Positions 36,458 through 45,643 are shown, counted from the stretch's first letter. The stretch: 64,000 nucleotides of DNA from Streptomyces sp. Q6 (GCF_036967205.1 NZ_CP146022.1:6696001-6760000); one strand, 5' to 3'. Program-made: numbers and translations. Notes: a model not told the origin generated them from the sequence alone.

Positions 36458-37495
36458 TCAGGCGGAGCCCCGCCGCACCAGCTCGGTCGGCAGTATCACC
36501 GTGGCCGGGGCCTCGCCGCTGATCTGCGCGAGCAGCACCCGCACCATCTCGGAGCTGATCCGGTCCAGCGGATGGCGGATCGTGGTCAGCGCGGGCTGCG
36601 TCGCGAGGGCGGCGGGGGAGTCGTCGAACCCGCCGATCGCCACGTCGTCGGGGACCCGGAGGCCGGCCTGGGCCAGGGCGCTCATCACGCCCTGCGCCAT
36701 CAGGTCCGAGGCGACGAACATGGCGTCGAACTCCACGCCGTCCGCGAGCAGTCGGGCGACCGCGGCCTCGCCGCTCGCCCGGCTGTAGTCACCGGTGACG
36801 ATCAGCCGCTCGTCCGCCTCGATCCCCGCCTCGGCGAGCACCTCGCGGTACCCGGCGAGCCGGTCCACACCGCCCGGGGTGTCCAGCGGACCGGTGACCG
36901 TGGCGATCCGGCGCCGCCCGAGCGAGAGCAGGTGGCGCACCATGTCCCGCGCGCCGTCCCGGTCGTCGGCCGCGACGTAGCTCACCTTCGCGCCCGGCGC
37001 GCCGATCCCCATCGGCCGCCCGCACGCCACCAACGGCACGCCCGCGTCGCGCAGTTCGGCCGCGACCGGGTCACCGGAGTGCGAGGAGACGAGCAGCACG
37101 CCGTCGACGTGCCCCGAGGTGATGTACCGCAGGTTGCGCCGCCGCTCGTCCGGCGTGCCCGCGATCATCAGCAGCAGCGTGATGTCGCGCTCGGCGAGCG
37201 CCTTGGTGCAGGCCCGCAGCAGCACGTTGAAGTTCGGGTCCTCGAAGAACTTCTCCTGCGGTTCCGTGAGGAGGAACGCCACCGAGTCCGAGCGGCCCGT
37301 GCTGAGGCTGCGGGCGTGCCGGTTGACGACGTACCCCGTCTTCTTGATGGCCACCTCCACCGACTGCCGGGCCGCCGGTGAGACGTAGTGCCCGCCGTTC
37401 AGGTAGCGGGAGACGGTGCCGCGCGACACCCCCGCCACCCGTGCCACGTCGTGGATGGTGGGCGGTTTGCGGCGTTCATTCGGGCTGGTCGTCAT
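36458..37495 (-). CDS. LacI family transcriptional regulator (GanR-like by position)
   Basis: A 345-residue regulator. The HTH at residues 13-60 reads TIHDVARVAGVSRGTVSRYLNGGHYVSPAARQSVEVAI, and the hinge helix follows at RHARSLSTGRSDSVAFLL. The periplasmic-binding-like domain runs to the end (HVDGVLLVSSHSGD, GGFDDSPAALATQPALTTIRHP). It lies 108 bp after the ABC permease genes in the same direction, so it is probably cotranscribed. It is the natural candidate for the repressor of the galactan importer and GH42/GH53 genes, relieved by galactose or galactobiose; that is inference. Confidence 0.93.
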   Translation of the reverse strand: MTTSPNERRKPPTIHDVARVAGVSRGTVSRYLNGGHYVSPAARQSVEVAIKKTGYVVNRHARSLSTGRSDSVAFLLTEPQEKFFEDPNFNVLLRACTKALAERDITLLLMIAGTPDERRRNLRYITSGHVDGVLLVSSHSGDPVAAELRDAGVPLVACGRPMGIGAPGAKVSYVAADDRDGARDMVRHLLSLGRRRIATVTGPLDTPGGVDRLAGYREVLAEAGIEADERLIVTGDYSRASGEAAVARLLADGVEFDAMFVASDLMAQGVMSALAQAGLRVPDDVAIGGFDDSPAALATQPALTTIRHPLDRISSEMVRVLLAQISGEAPATVILPTELVRRGSA

Positions 37496-37603
37496 GGTCC
37501 TCGATGGTCAAGGGTGGTGCGGGCAGGGGCGGTGGGTACGCACGGTGCTGCCATCGTGCCGGTCCGGACGCGTCCCGCCCCGGGACAGGTCCGGACCTGT
37601 GTG

Positions 37604-38470
37604 TCACGCCTTGATGGAACCACTCAACAGGTCGAGAGACCAGAACCTCTGGATCACGAGGAACAGCCCGATCAGCGGCAGGATCGCCAGCAGACAGCCC
37701 GTGATGACCAGAGTGTAGAGCGCGGGCTGCGACGCGCCCTGGGCGAGCAGCGTGTAAAGCCCCAGCGTGAGCGGGAACTTGGTGTCGTCGGCCAGCATCA
37801 CGTACGGCAGCAGGAAGTTGTTCCAGATGCCGACGAACTGGAAGAGGAACACCGTGATCAGGCCCGGCACCATCATCGGCACGGCGATCCGGGAGAAGAT
37901 CCGCCACTCGCCGGCGCCGTCCATCCGGGCGGCCTCCAGGAGCTCCCCGGGCACCGCCGCGTTGGCGTAGATCCGCATCAGGTACACGCCGTACGGCGAC
38001 AGGATCGACGGCAGCAGCATCGACCAGTACGTGTCCGCGAGGCCCATCTTCGACAGCATCAGGTACTGCGGCACGGACAGGATGATGCCGGGCACGAGAA
38101 CACCGGCCAGCATCAGCTTGAAGACGAACTCCCGCCCCCGGAAGGCGAACCGGCCGAGCGCGTAGCCGCCGGCCGCCGAGACCATCGTCGACAGCAGGGC
38201 GCCGACGCCGGCGTAGAGGGCCGAGTTCGCCATCCACTGCCAGTAGATGCCGTCCCGGTACCGGGACAGGTCGTGGACGTTGTCGAGGAACCCGGTCCCG
38301 GGCGCCAGCGTGAACGTCGAGAAGAGCTCGGCCCGGCTCTTCGTCGCGGCCATCACCACCCAGACGACGGGGATCAGGCAGTACAGCGCACCCAGGACCA
38401 GGACGAGGGTGGGGACCCAGGCGGTGCGCCGTCGGCGGGCGGGGCCTGCGGCCAGGGTGAGGGACGTCAT
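37604..38470 (-). CDS. Carbohydrate ABC transporter permease (MalG/GanQ-like)
   Basis: A 288-residue permease with six hydrophobic segments. The cytoplasmic EAA loop is EAARMDGAGEWRIFSRIAVPMM, which docks the ATPase. Its ATG overlaps the stop of the upstream permease by 4 bp. ATPase genes are missing from the operon, as is normal in Streptomyces where a shared MsiK energises many importers. The C-terminus RFWSLDLLSGSIKA is typical of this type of permease. Confidence 0.93.
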   Translation of the reverse strand: MTSLTLAAGPARRRRTAWVPTLVLVLGALYCLIPVVWVVMAATKSRAELFSTFTLAPGTGFLDNVHDLSRYRDGIYWQWMANSALYAGVGALLSTMVSAAGGYALGRFAFRGREFVFKLMLAGVLVPGIILSVPQYLMLSKMGLADTYWSMLLPSILSPYGVYLMRIYANAAVPGELLEAARMDGAGEWRIFSRIAVPMMVPGLITVFLFQFVGIWNNFLLPYVMLADDTKFPLTLGLYTLLAQGASQPALYTLVITGCLLAILPLIGLFLVIQRFWSLDLLSGSIKA

Positions 38471-39465
38471 GCCTGGTCCTCTCGGGTGAACCGGTTGGAG
38501 ATACGGAGCAGGGTGAAGGAGAGCAGGAAGGTGGCCGCGGCGAGCACCACCGCGGTGGCCGACGCTCCGTAGATGTCGGCCCGGCCGAAGGCGCTGTTGT
38601 AGATGGTGAGCAGGGGGCTCCAGTCCTTCGGGATGCCGTTCTCGATGGCCTGGAGCGCCTTGGGCTCGGTGAACACCTGGAGGGTGGCGATCACCGAGAA
38701 GAAGAAGGTGAGCACCAGCGACGGCGCCACGATCGGGATCTTGATGCGGAGGGCGATCTTCAGGTCGGAGGCGCCGTCGATGCGGGCCGCCTCGTAGATC
38801 TCCTGCGGGATCGCGCGCAGCGCCGTGTAGATCACGATCATGTTGAAGCCGGTGCCGCCCCAGACCGCGATGTTGGCGAGGGACAGGTACAGGTTCGTGC
38901 CGTCGAACAGGTTGGGCTCGGGCAGATCGAGCTTGTCCAGGACGAAGTAGAAGGGGCTGACGTCGGGAACGTAGAGGAAGCCCCACATGACGGCGGCGAG
39001 GATGCCGGGCACCGCGTACGGAAGGAAGATCGCGAGACGGGCGAAGGGGCCGCTGCGCACCTTCGGGGTGTCGAGCATCAGCGCGAAGAGCAGGGCGAGG
39101 CCGAGCATCGTCGGGATGACGATGACGCCGTAGCCGAGGGCGCGCACGACGCTCGTGCCGAAGAGGGAGTCGCTGAAGACGGCGGTGTAGTTGCCGAGGC
39201 CGCTCCACACCTCCTCGCGGGCGTGCGAGCCGAGGCCCGCGCCCTGGACCTCGACCTTGTGCAGGCTGATCCACACCGAGTAGCCGAGCGGGACCGCAGT
39301 GAACGCCGCGAACAGCGCGAGTGTCGGCAGCAGGAACCAGTACGGGGCGAAGCGGCCGCCGCGCCGGACACCTCTGGTGCGGGGGGAGCGGGCGGCCTCG
39401 GTGGTGCCGCCCGCCGAGGGCCCGTCCGACGTGCGGACGGAGCCCTCGAGCGGAGTGGTGGTCAT
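38467..39465 (-). CDS. Carbohydrate ABC transporter permease (MalF/GanP-like)
   Basis: A 332-residue permease with six transmembrane segments. The N-terminal 35 residues are polar, then YWFLLPTLALFAAFTAVPLGYSVWISL is the first helix. The EAA loop is YEAARIDGASDLKIALRIKIPIV. It overlaps the binding-protein stop by 4 bp at one end and the second permease by 4 bp at the other, so the three genes are translationally coupled. Substrate is inferred from the adjacent GH42/GH53 genes to be beta-1,4-galacto-oligosaccharides. Confidence 0.93.
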   Translation of the reverse strand: MTTTPLEGSVRTSDGPSAGGTTEAARSPRTRGVRRGGRFAPYWFLLPTLALFAAFTAVPLGYSVWISLHKVEVQGAGLGSHAREEVWSGLGNYTAVFSDSLFGTSVVRALGYGVIVIPTMLGLALLFALMLDTPKVRSGPFARLAIFLPYAVPGILAAVMWGFLYVPDVSPFYFVLDKLDLPEPNLFDGTNLYLSLANIAVWGGTGFNMIVIYTALRAIPQEIYEAARIDGASDLKIALRIKIPIVAPSLVLTFFFSVIATLQVFTEPKALQAIENGIPKDWSPLLTIYNSAFGRADIYGASATAVVLAAATFLLSFTLLRISNRFTREDQA

Positions 39466-40796
39466 CCCGCGACCACCTTGAAGCCCTGCTTCTTCATGTC
39501 GGCGAACGTCTTGTCCTGCATCTCACCGACGGCGCTGACGAACTGGGACCTCTTCTTCGCCTTGGCGGCCTTGCCGAAGCCGTCGGTGAAGGCGTCGTAG
39601 CAGGTCTGGACGTTCGGGCCCCAGGCCGAGGCGACCGTCGTCGCGGAGACCTCGGCGGCCGTCCCGTAGAAGTCCTTCTGGTTCGGGAAGAACGCGGGGG
39701 TGGTGAGGATGTCGTCCGACTCCTGGGCCGCGGTGGCGGCCGGGTAGATGCCGGTGTACTTGACCAGGGCGGCCAGCGCCTCCGGGTCGGTGTTCAGCCA
39801 CTTCACGAACGTGGTGGCGGCCTCCACGTTCTTGGAGTCCGTGGAGACGCCGGTGGACGAACCGCCCCAGCTGCCGGTCCTGTTGTCGCCCGCGCTCCAC
39901 TGCGGCAGCGGCGCCATCCGCCACTTGCCCTTGGTGTCGGGGGCGGTGGAGACCAGTGTGCCCGGGGCCCACACGGCGGAGACCCAGGCCATGTGGGTGC
40001 CCTTGCTCATGGCGGTGTTCCAGGCCGGGGTGTACATCGGCCGGTTGTCGATGACACCTTCCTCGACCAGACCGCCCCAGAAGTCGGCGACCTTCTTCGT
40101 GGCGTCGTCCTCGACGGCGACCGTCCACTTGCCGCTGCCGTCGACGCTCCACCACTTGGCGCCGGCCTGCTGCGACAGGCCCGCGAAGAGGCCCGAGTCG
40201 TTGGAGGAGAACGTGGTCAGGTAGGCGTCCAGGTCGGCCTTGCGGGCGGCGCGGGCCACCTGCGCGAACTCGTCCCAGGTCTTCGGCACGGACAGCTTGT
40301 GCTTCTTGAACAGGTCCTCGCGGTAGTAGAACATCAGCGGCCCGGAGTCCTGCGGGATCGCGTAGAGGGCGTCCGTGCCCAGCGTGACCATGCCCCACGT
40401 GCCGTCGGCGAACTTGGACTTGGTGTCCTTGGCGTACTTGGCCAGGTCCGCGAGGACGTCGTTCGAGACGAGCGTCGGCAGCGACTGGTACTCGACCTGG
40501 ATCAGGTCCGGGGCGTTGCCCGCCTTCTTCGCGGTGATGACCTTGGTGATCATCTCGCCGCCACTGGCCTGCTTGGACACCGTCACCGTGATGTCCGGGT
40601 TCTTCTTGTTCCAGATCGCGGCAACCTTCTCCATGTTCGGCGCCCACGACCAGTAGGTCAGCTCGACCGGACCGGAGCTCTTGCCGGAGTCGCTGTCGTC
40701 GGAGCCGCCGCAGGCGGCGAGGGAACCGGCGAGGCCGGTGGCGAGGGCTCCGGCCAGAACGGAGCGCCTGCGGATTTCGCGACGGTGGATCGACAT
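39462..40796 (-). CDS. Sugar ABC transporter substrate-binding lipoprotein (GanS-like)
   Basis: A 444-residue extracellular solute-binding protein. The signal is Tat-like (RREIRRRSVLAGALATGLAG) with a lipobox SLAAC, so Cys29 is lipidated. The mature chain starts PVELTYWSWAPNMEKVAAIWNKKNPD and includes DLIQVEYQSLPTLV and YYREDLFKKHKLSVPKTWDEF, typical of the family 1 binding proteins. It opens the three-gene importer operon. A promoter (TTGACA, 17 bp, TCTACT) faces it from the shared gap with GH42. Confidence 0.93.
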   Translation of the reverse strand: MSIHRREIRRRSVLAGALATGLAGSLAACGGSDDSDSGKSSGPVELTYWSWAPNMEKVAAIWNKKNPDITVTVSKQASGGEMITKVITAKKAGNAPDLIQVEYQSLPTLVSNDVLADLAKYAKDTKSKFADGTWGMVTLGTDALYAIPQDSGPLMFYYREDLFKKHKLSVPKTWDEFAQVARAARKADLDAYLTTFSSNDSGLFAGLSQQAGAKWWSVDGSGKWTVAVEDDATKKVADFWGGLVEEGVIDNRPMYTPAWNTAMSKGTHMAWVSAVWAPGTLVSTAPDTKGKWRMAPLPQWSAGDNRTGSWGGSSTGVSTDSKNVEAATTFVKWLNTDPEALAALVKYTGIYPAATAAQESDDILTTPAFFPNQKDFYGTAAEVSATTVASAWGPNVQTCYDAFTDGFGKAAKAKKRSQFVSAVGEMQDKTFADMKKQGFKVVAG

Positions 40797-40930
40797 GTTC
40801 TCTCCCCTGGAAGGCGGGCCGGACCGGGTGTCCCACGTGGGGGGCTCCCCGTCGATCGCGACGGGGGCACGAAGGGGCAGGAAACCGGGCGGCTGAGCAC
40901 GTTGGTCCGTGCTGTTCTGTGATCGTGCAC

Positions 40931-40959
40931 AGTAGAGAATTGTTTCGCCCCCTTGTCAA
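40931..40959 (-). promoter_or_regulatory. Promoter of the galacto-oligosaccharide importer operon
   Basis: On the minus strand TTGACA (40959-40954) is followed after exactly 17 bp by TCTACT (40936-40931), 135 bp ahead of the binding-protein start. The -35 is a perfect consensus. Confidence 0.55.
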
Positions 40960-40984
40960 TGCATGGGGTTGAGGGTTACTTACT

Positions 40985-40995
40985 TGTTGCCAACA
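40985..40995. promoter_or_regulatory. TGTTG-C-CAACA operator candidate
   Basis: A perfect 5-bp-arm palindrome lies between the importer promoter and the GH42 gene. It is placed to serve both directions, for instance for the LacI-type regulator. Confidence 0.4.
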
Positions 40996-41017
40996 GATGA
41001 AGCGCCCTCTGAATCCT

Positions 41018-41037
41018 GTGCCCGGTTACAGTCCGAA
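41018..41037. promoter_or_regulatory. GTGNCCGGTTACAG-NN-CGAA motif, copy 1 (upstream of GH42-1)
   Basis: This 20-bp element matches 17 of 20 bases with one at 45616-45635 upstream of the second GH42 gene. It lies 46 bp ahead of the ATG. A common regulator site or promoter element is the likeliest reading. Confidence 0.5.
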
Positions 41038-41082
41038 CGTGGCGTTCCGGTACGGCCGTTCCCCGCCCTTGGGAGTCCAGCG

Positions 41083-43086
41083 ATGACCCGCACCACCCCG
41101 CACACCGGCACCGGCCCGGCGCTGTCGTTCGGCGGCGACTACAACCCCGAGCAGTGGCCGCGCGAGGTGTGGCGCGAGGACGTCGCCCTGATGCGGGAGG
41201 CCGGCGTGAACCTGGTCAGCCTCGGCGTCTTCGCCTGGGCGAGACTCGAACCGCGCCCGGGGGAGTACGACTGGGAATGGCTCGACGAGGCCGTCGACCT
41301 GCTGCACGCCTGGGGTATCCGGATCGCCCTCGGCACCCCGACCGCCGCGCCGCCCGCCTGGTTCTACCGCGCCCACCCCGACGCCCTGCCGGTGCGCCGC
41401 GACGGCGTCCGCCTCGCCTTCGGCTCACGCGCCGCGATCTGCCACACGCACCCCGCGTACCGCGAGGCCGCGGCCTCGATCACCACCCGGCTCGCCGAGC
41501 GCTACGGCAGCCACCCCGCCGTCGTCCTCTGGCACGTCTTCAACGAGTACGACGGACCGTCCCTGATCTGCTACTGCGACCTGTGCGCCGCCGCGTTCCG
41601 GGACTGGCTGCGCGCACGCCACGGCACCCTCGGCGCGCTCAACGCGGCCTGGGGAACGGCCTTCTGGGGCCAGGGCTACGGCGACTGGGAGGAGATCACC
41701 CCGCCCCGCGTGACCGCCTCCGCGGGCAACCCGGCCCAGCAGCTCGACTACCGCCGCTTCGCCGACGCGCAGGCCCGCGCCTGCTTCACCGCCGAACGCG
41801 ACATCCTGCACCGCCTCTCACCCGGCGTCCCCGTCACCACGAACTTCACCACGGCCCCCAGCCAGGGCGACAAACTGGACTACTGGGCCTGGGCCGCCGA
41901 GGTCGACCTCGTCACCAACGACCACTACCTGATGACCGACGGCCGCCGAACGCACGTGAACCTGGCCCTCGCCGCCGACCTGACCCGCTCGGTGGCCGGC
42001 GGCGGCCCCTGGCTGCTCCTGGAACACGCCCCCTCCGGCGTCAACTGGCAGCCGCACAACCCCGCCAAGCGCCCCGGCGAGATGGCCCGCAACTCCCTCG
42101 GCCACGTCGCCCGCGGCTCCGAGGGCGCCCTGTTCTTCCAGTGGCGGCAGTCGGCGAGCGGCGCGGAGAAGTTCCACTCGGCGATGCTCCCGCAGGGCGG
42201 CACCGGGACCCGGGTCTGGCGCGAGATCACCGAACTCGGCTCCCGCGTGGCGGACCTGACGGACCTGCGCGGTACGCGCACCCGCGGCGACGTCGCCATG
42301 ATCTGGTCCTGGGAGTCCTGGTGGGCGCAGTCCCTGGAGTGGCGCCCCAGCAGCGACCTCGACGCCCGCGAACGCCTCGACGCCTTCTACGAGGCCCTCT
42401 ACGACCGCCATCTCACCGTCGACTTCCTGCCGCCGACGGGCCTCGCCGACCTGGACCCCGCACGCCACCCGCTGCTGGTCGTCCCCCAGCTCTACCTGGC
42501 CCCGGCCGCCCTCGCCGCCGACCTCGACCGGTACGTCCGCCGCGGCGGCACGCTCCTCGTCTCGTACTTCTCCGGCATCGTCGACGAGAACGACACGTTC
42601 CACCCCGGCGCGCACCCCGGTGCCCTGCGGGACGTACTCGGCCTGACCGTCGAGGAGTTCAGCCCGCTGCTGCCGGACGAGCGGGTCACCGTCCGCACCG
42701 GGCGGGGCGAGACGTACGAAGCGACCCTCTGGTCGGAGGTCGTCGTCCCGGCCGGCTGCGACACCCTGGCCACCTTCGCCGACGGCCGCACGGCCGGCGG
42801 CCCGGCGCTCACCCGGCACGGCCTCGGCGACGGCGCCGCCTGGTACCTGGCGACCCGGCTCACCGGCGACGCCCTCGCCGCCGTCGTCGACCAGGTGCTC
42901 ACGGACGCCGGGATCACCCCGGCCGACCTGCCCCGCGACGTCGAACTCGTCGTCCGCGAGGGCGCGTCGGAGGACTTCCACTTCGCCGTCAACCACACCG
43001 ACGCCGAGGCGAAGGTGTCCCTGTCCGACGGCAGCCGCCGCGCCGTCGCGCCGGGCGCGGTGGAGGTCTGGCGCACACCGCGCTGA
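41083..43086 (+). CDS. Beta-galactosidase, GH42 (GanA-like), copy 1
   Basis: A 667-residue cytoplasmic enzyme, ATG 41083 behind GGGAG. The barrel starts SFGGDYNPEQWPREVWREDVALMREAGVN. The acid/base is Glu155 (WHVFNEYD) and the nucleophile Glu314 (LLLEHAPSGVNWQ). CYCDLC provides the zinc cysteines seen in many GH42. A trimerisation domain (LLVVPQLYLAP, YFSGIVDENDTFHPG) and a small C-terminal beta-domain follow. No signal peptide is present. It would hydrolyse imported beta-1,4-galacto-oligosaccharides. It starts a GH42-GH53-GH53-GH42 series divergent from the importer, and has a same-length paralogue in this window. Confidence 0.95.
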   Translation: MTRTTPHTGTGPALSFGGDYNPEQWPREVWREDVALMREAGVNLVSLGVFAWARLEPRPGEYDWEWLDEAVDLLHAWGIRIALGTPTAAPPAWFYRAHPDALPVRRDGVRLAFGSRAAICHTHPAYREAAASITTRLAERYGSHPAVVLWHVFNEYDGPSLICYCDLCAAAFRDWLRARHGTLGALNAAWGTAFWGQGYGDWEEITPPRVTASAGNPAQQLDYRRFADAQARACFTAERDILHRLSPGVPVTTNFTTAPSQGDKLDYWAWAAEVDLVTNDHYLMTDGRRTHVNLALAADLTRSVAGGGPWLLLEHAPSGVNWQPHNPAKRPGEMARNSLGHVARGSEGALFFQWRQSASGAEKFHSAMLPQGGTGTRVWREITELGSRVADLTDLRGTRTRGDVAMIWSWESWWAQSLEWRPSSDLDARERLDAFYEALYDRHLTVDFLPPTGLADLDPARHPLLVVPQLYLAPAALAADLDRYVRRGGTLLVSYFSGIVDENDTFHPGAHPGALRDVLGLTVEEFSPLLPDERVTVRTGRGETYEATLWSEVVVPAGCDTLATFADGRTAGGPALTRHGLGDGAAWYLATRLTGDALAAVVDQVLTDAGITPADLPRDVELVVREGASEDFHFAVNHTDAEAKVSLSDGSRRAVAPGAVEVWRTPR

Positions 43087-43172
43087 CCTCCACCCGCCAC
43101 GCCGTCACCGGCCCCCTACTCCACCCCCCCCGGTAATTCCGTTGCTCCTTCGTGAAGGGAACCCACCCCGTT

Positions 43173-44336
43173 ATGCGCAGACGTACGGTCCTGACCGCAG
43201 CGGCCACCGCGCTGGCCGCTCCCGTCCTGGGCGCGACCCCCGCGTCGGCGAACAGCGCGTCGCCGCCCTCCGCCGCCGCCCGCCGCGGCCTGGAGATCCG
43301 GGGCTGCGACATCTCCTCGCTGCCCAAGGACGAGGACTTCGGCGCGGTCTACCGCTACCCGAACGGGCGGCGCGCCGACGCCGTCCGCATCCTCGCCGAC
43401 CACGGCGTCACCCACGCCCGGCTGAAGGTCTGGGTGGACCCGGCCGACGGCTACAACACCAAGAAGCGGATCCTGCCGCTGGCCAAGCGACTGAAGAAGG
43501 CCGGCATCGGCATCTGGGTCGACTTCCACTACTCGGACACGTGGGCCGACCCGTCGAAGCAGTTCAAGCCCGCCGCCTGGGAGGGCCTCGACGTCGCGGG
43601 CCTGACCCGCGCGGTCCACGACCACACGTCCGACGTCCTGGGCGCCCTGGTGCGGCAGGGCACCCCGGCCGACCTGGTGCAGGTCGGCAACGAGATCAAC
43701 GGCGGTCTGCTGTGGCCCGAGGGCAAGAACTGGGGCGAGGGATCGGGCGGCTGGGACACCACGGCGGCGTTCCTCAAGGCAGGTCTCCAGGCGGCGCGTG
43801 ACACGACGCCCCGCGTCCGCACGATGCTGCACATCGCCTCCGGCGGCGACAACGCGACGTCCCGCTGGTGGTTCGACGAGGCCGTCGCCCACGGCCTCGA
43901 CTTCGACATCATCGCCCAGTCGTACTACCCGTTCTGGCACGGCGACCTGGCGACGGCGGCCGCCAACTTCGCGGACCTGTCGGCCCGTTACGGCAAGCCC
44001 GTGGTGATCGCCGAGACGGCGTACCCGTTCACGCTGGAGAGCGAGGACGCCACCAACGACATCCTGTACAGCGAGTCCCAGCTGACCGAGGGCTTCCCGG
44101 CGACCCCGGCCGGCCAGGCCGCCTGGCTCCGCGCGGTCGCCGACCTGCAGGCGAACGTGCCCGACGGCAAGGGGCTCGGCTACTGCTACTGGGAGGGAGT
44201 GTGGACGTACCGGGAGGGCGACGGCTGGGACCCGGCGGACCCGGCGTCCGGCAACGCCTGGGAGAACCTGGCCCTCTTCGACTTCGACGACCGGGCCCTC
44301 CCGGCGCTGAGGACCCTGGGCGGCTACCGCGCGTAG
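43173..44336 (+). CDS. Secreted arabinogalactan endo-beta-1,4-galactanase, GH53, copy 1 (GanB-like)
   Basis: A 387-residue enzyme with signal MRRRTVLTAAATALAAPVLG, cleaved near ASA. The start ATG 43173 is used because GTG 43152 lacks a ribosome site. The (beta/alpha)8 barrel begins LEIRGCDISSLPKDEDFGA and shows HARLKVWVDPADGYNTKKRI and DFHYSDTWADP. The acid/base is Glu174 (VGNEINGGLLWPEG) and the nucleophile Glu281 (VIAETAYPF). It cuts galactan side chains of pectin outside the cell. It lies 86 bp after GH42-1, probably in the same transcript. Confidence 0.94.
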   Translation: MRRRTVLTAAATALAAPVLGATPASANSASPPSAAARRGLEIRGCDISSLPKDEDFGAVYRYPNGRRADAVRILADHGVTHARLKVWVDPADGYNTKKRILPLAKRLKKAGIGIWVDFHYSDTWADPSKQFKPAAWEGLDVAGLTRAVHDHTSDVLGALVRQGTPADLVQVGNEINGGLLWPEGKNWGEGSGGWDTTAAFLKAGLQAARDTTPRVRTMLHIASGGDNATSRWWFDEAVAHGLDFDIIAQSYYPFWHGDLATAAANFADLSARYGKPVVIAETAYPFTLESEDATNDILYSESQLTEGFPATPAGQAAWLRAVADLQANVPDGKGLGYCYWEGVWTYREGDGWDPADPASGNAWENLALFDFDDRALPALRTLGGYRA

Positions 44337-44339
44337 ACG

Positions 44340-44379
44340 CGCGGTTCCCCACGCCCTTTCCGGGGCGCGGGGAACCGCG
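44340..44379 (+). terminator. Hairpin between the two GH53 genes
   Basis: Arms 44340-44350 and 44369-44379 pair over 11 bp, and after one mismatch 44352-44356 pairs with 44363-44367, leaving a 6-nt loop. It lies 4 bp past the first GH53 stop and could limit read-through to the second. Confidence 0.65.
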
Positions 44380-44468
44380 TGAGCAACGGGCACCGACCCG
44401 ATCCCGGCAGACGCGCCCGCAAGCACACCCCCGCACACTCCACCCCAGGCCCCCGGAGGACCCCCGAG

Positions 44469-45596
44469 ATGCAAAGACGCACCTTGCTCAAGGCCGCGGC
44501 GGCAGGCGTCACCGCCCCCGCCCTCCTCACCGCCACCGGTACCCCCGCCTCCGCCGCGAGCTCCCTCTCCATCCGCGGCATCGACTTCTCCTCCGTGCCG
44601 AAGGCGGAGGCCCTCGGAGCCGTCTGGCGCCAGTCCGACGGCACCCAGATCAACCCGGTCCAGCTGCTCTCCCGCGCCGGCATCACCCACGCCCGTCTGA
44701 AGGTCTGGGTCAACCCGGCCGACGGTTACAACAACAAGGCCCGCATCCTGCCGATGGCCGTGCGCCTCAACCGCTGGGGCATCAAGACGATCATCGACTT
44801 CCACTACTCGGACACCTGGGCCGACCCCGGCAACCAGACCAAGCCCGCCGCCTGGTCCTCCTTCTCGGTCTCCCAGCTCAGCACCGCCGTCTCGACCCAC
44901 ACCGCCGACGTCCTGGGCGCCCTCACCGCACAGGGCACCCCCGCCGACCTCGTGCAGATCGGCAACGAGATCAACGGCGGCATGCTCTGGGACACCGGCA
45001 ACTGGAACAACCTCGACAACCTCGCCGCGTTCCTGACCTCCGGCATCAACGCGGCCCGCGCCACCACCCCGGGCGTCCGCACGGTCCTGCACCTCGCCAA
45101 CGGCGGCACGCAGAGCCTCTACCAGTGGTTCTTCGACGCCATGAAGGCGCGCGGCGTCAACTGGGACGTCATCGGCATGTCGTTCTACCCGTACTGGCAC
45201 GGCACGCTCGGCGACCTCGCGGCCAACCTCTCGTACGTCACGAACCGTTACGGCACCCCGGCGTTCGTCGCCGAGACCGCCTACCCGTGGACGCTCGCCG
45301 ACCAGGACGGCACCGCCAACCTCGTCAACTCCGCCGACCAGCTCACCTCCGGCTACCCGGCCAGCTCCACCGGCCAGAACGCCTGGGTCAAGGCCGTCGC
45401 GGACACCGTCGCCGCCACCCCCGGCGGCAAGGGCCTCGGCTACTGCTACTGGGAGGGCTTCTGGACGGCCACCACCGGCAACGGCTGGGACCCGACCAAC
45501 GCGGCGTCCGGCAACAACTGGGAGAACCAGGCGCTGTTCGACCACAACGACGTGGCCCTCCCTGCGCTCTACACCATCGGCTCGTACCGGGCCTGA
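44469..45596 (+). CDS. Secreted arabinogalactan endo-beta-1,4-galactanase, GH53, copy 2
   Basis: A 375-residue paralogue of the preceding enzyme, with ATG 44469 behind GGAGGA. Its signal is MQRRTLLKAAAAGVTAPALL, ending near ASAA. The barrel shares LKVWVNPADGYNNKARI and DFHYSDTWADP. The acid/base is Glu167 (IGNEINGGMLWDTG) and the nucleophile Glu269 (VAETAYPW). Sequence drift in loops (WDTGNWNNLDN for WPEGKNWGEGSGG) suggests different chain-length preference. The tandem arrangement is consistent with duplication followed by divergence. Confidence 0.94.
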   Translation: MQRRTLLKAAAAGVTAPALLTATGTPASAASSLSIRGIDFSSVPKAEALGAVWRQSDGTQINPVQLLSRAGITHARLKVWVNPADGYNNKARILPMAVRLNRWGIKTIIDFHYSDTWADPGNQTKPAAWSSFSVSQLSTAVSTHTADVLGALTAQGTPADLVQIGNEINGGMLWDTGNWNNLDNLAAFLTSGINAARATTPGVRTVLHLANGGTQSLYQWFFDAMKARGVNWDVIGMSFYPYWHGTLGDLAANLSYVTNRYGTPAFVAETAYPWTLADQDGTANLVNSADQLTSGYPASSTGQNAWVKAVADTVAATPGGKGLGYCYWEGFWTATTGNGWDPTNAASGNNWENQALFDHNDVALPALYTIGSYRA

Positions 45597-45615
45597 GCCG
45601 CATGCCGTCCACTCT

Positions 45616-45643
45616 GTGACCGGTTACAGCACGAATCGGTCAC
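45616..45643. promoter_or_regulatory. GTGNCCGGTTACAG-NN-CGAA motif, copy 2, within a GTGACCG/CGGTCAC inverted repeat
   Basis: Bases 45616-45635 repeat the element upstream of GH42-1. Bases 45616-45622 and 45637-45643 are perfect 7-bp inverted arms with a 14-bp gap, giving this copy the shape of a protein-binding site. It lies 20 bp past the GH53-2 stop. Confidence 0.5.

Noticed and set aside
36400-36522. Short frame MRGARVAAAPSGRAERAPGL downstream of the alditol oxidase start region
   Set aside because: No ribosome site, low complexity, and it overlaps the 3' end of the LacI-family gene.
43116-45545. An 809-codon open frame antisense to both GH53 genes
   Set aside because: Composition is Val/Gly/Arg-rich without any domain, and both GH53 genes on the other strand have complete catalytic motifs.
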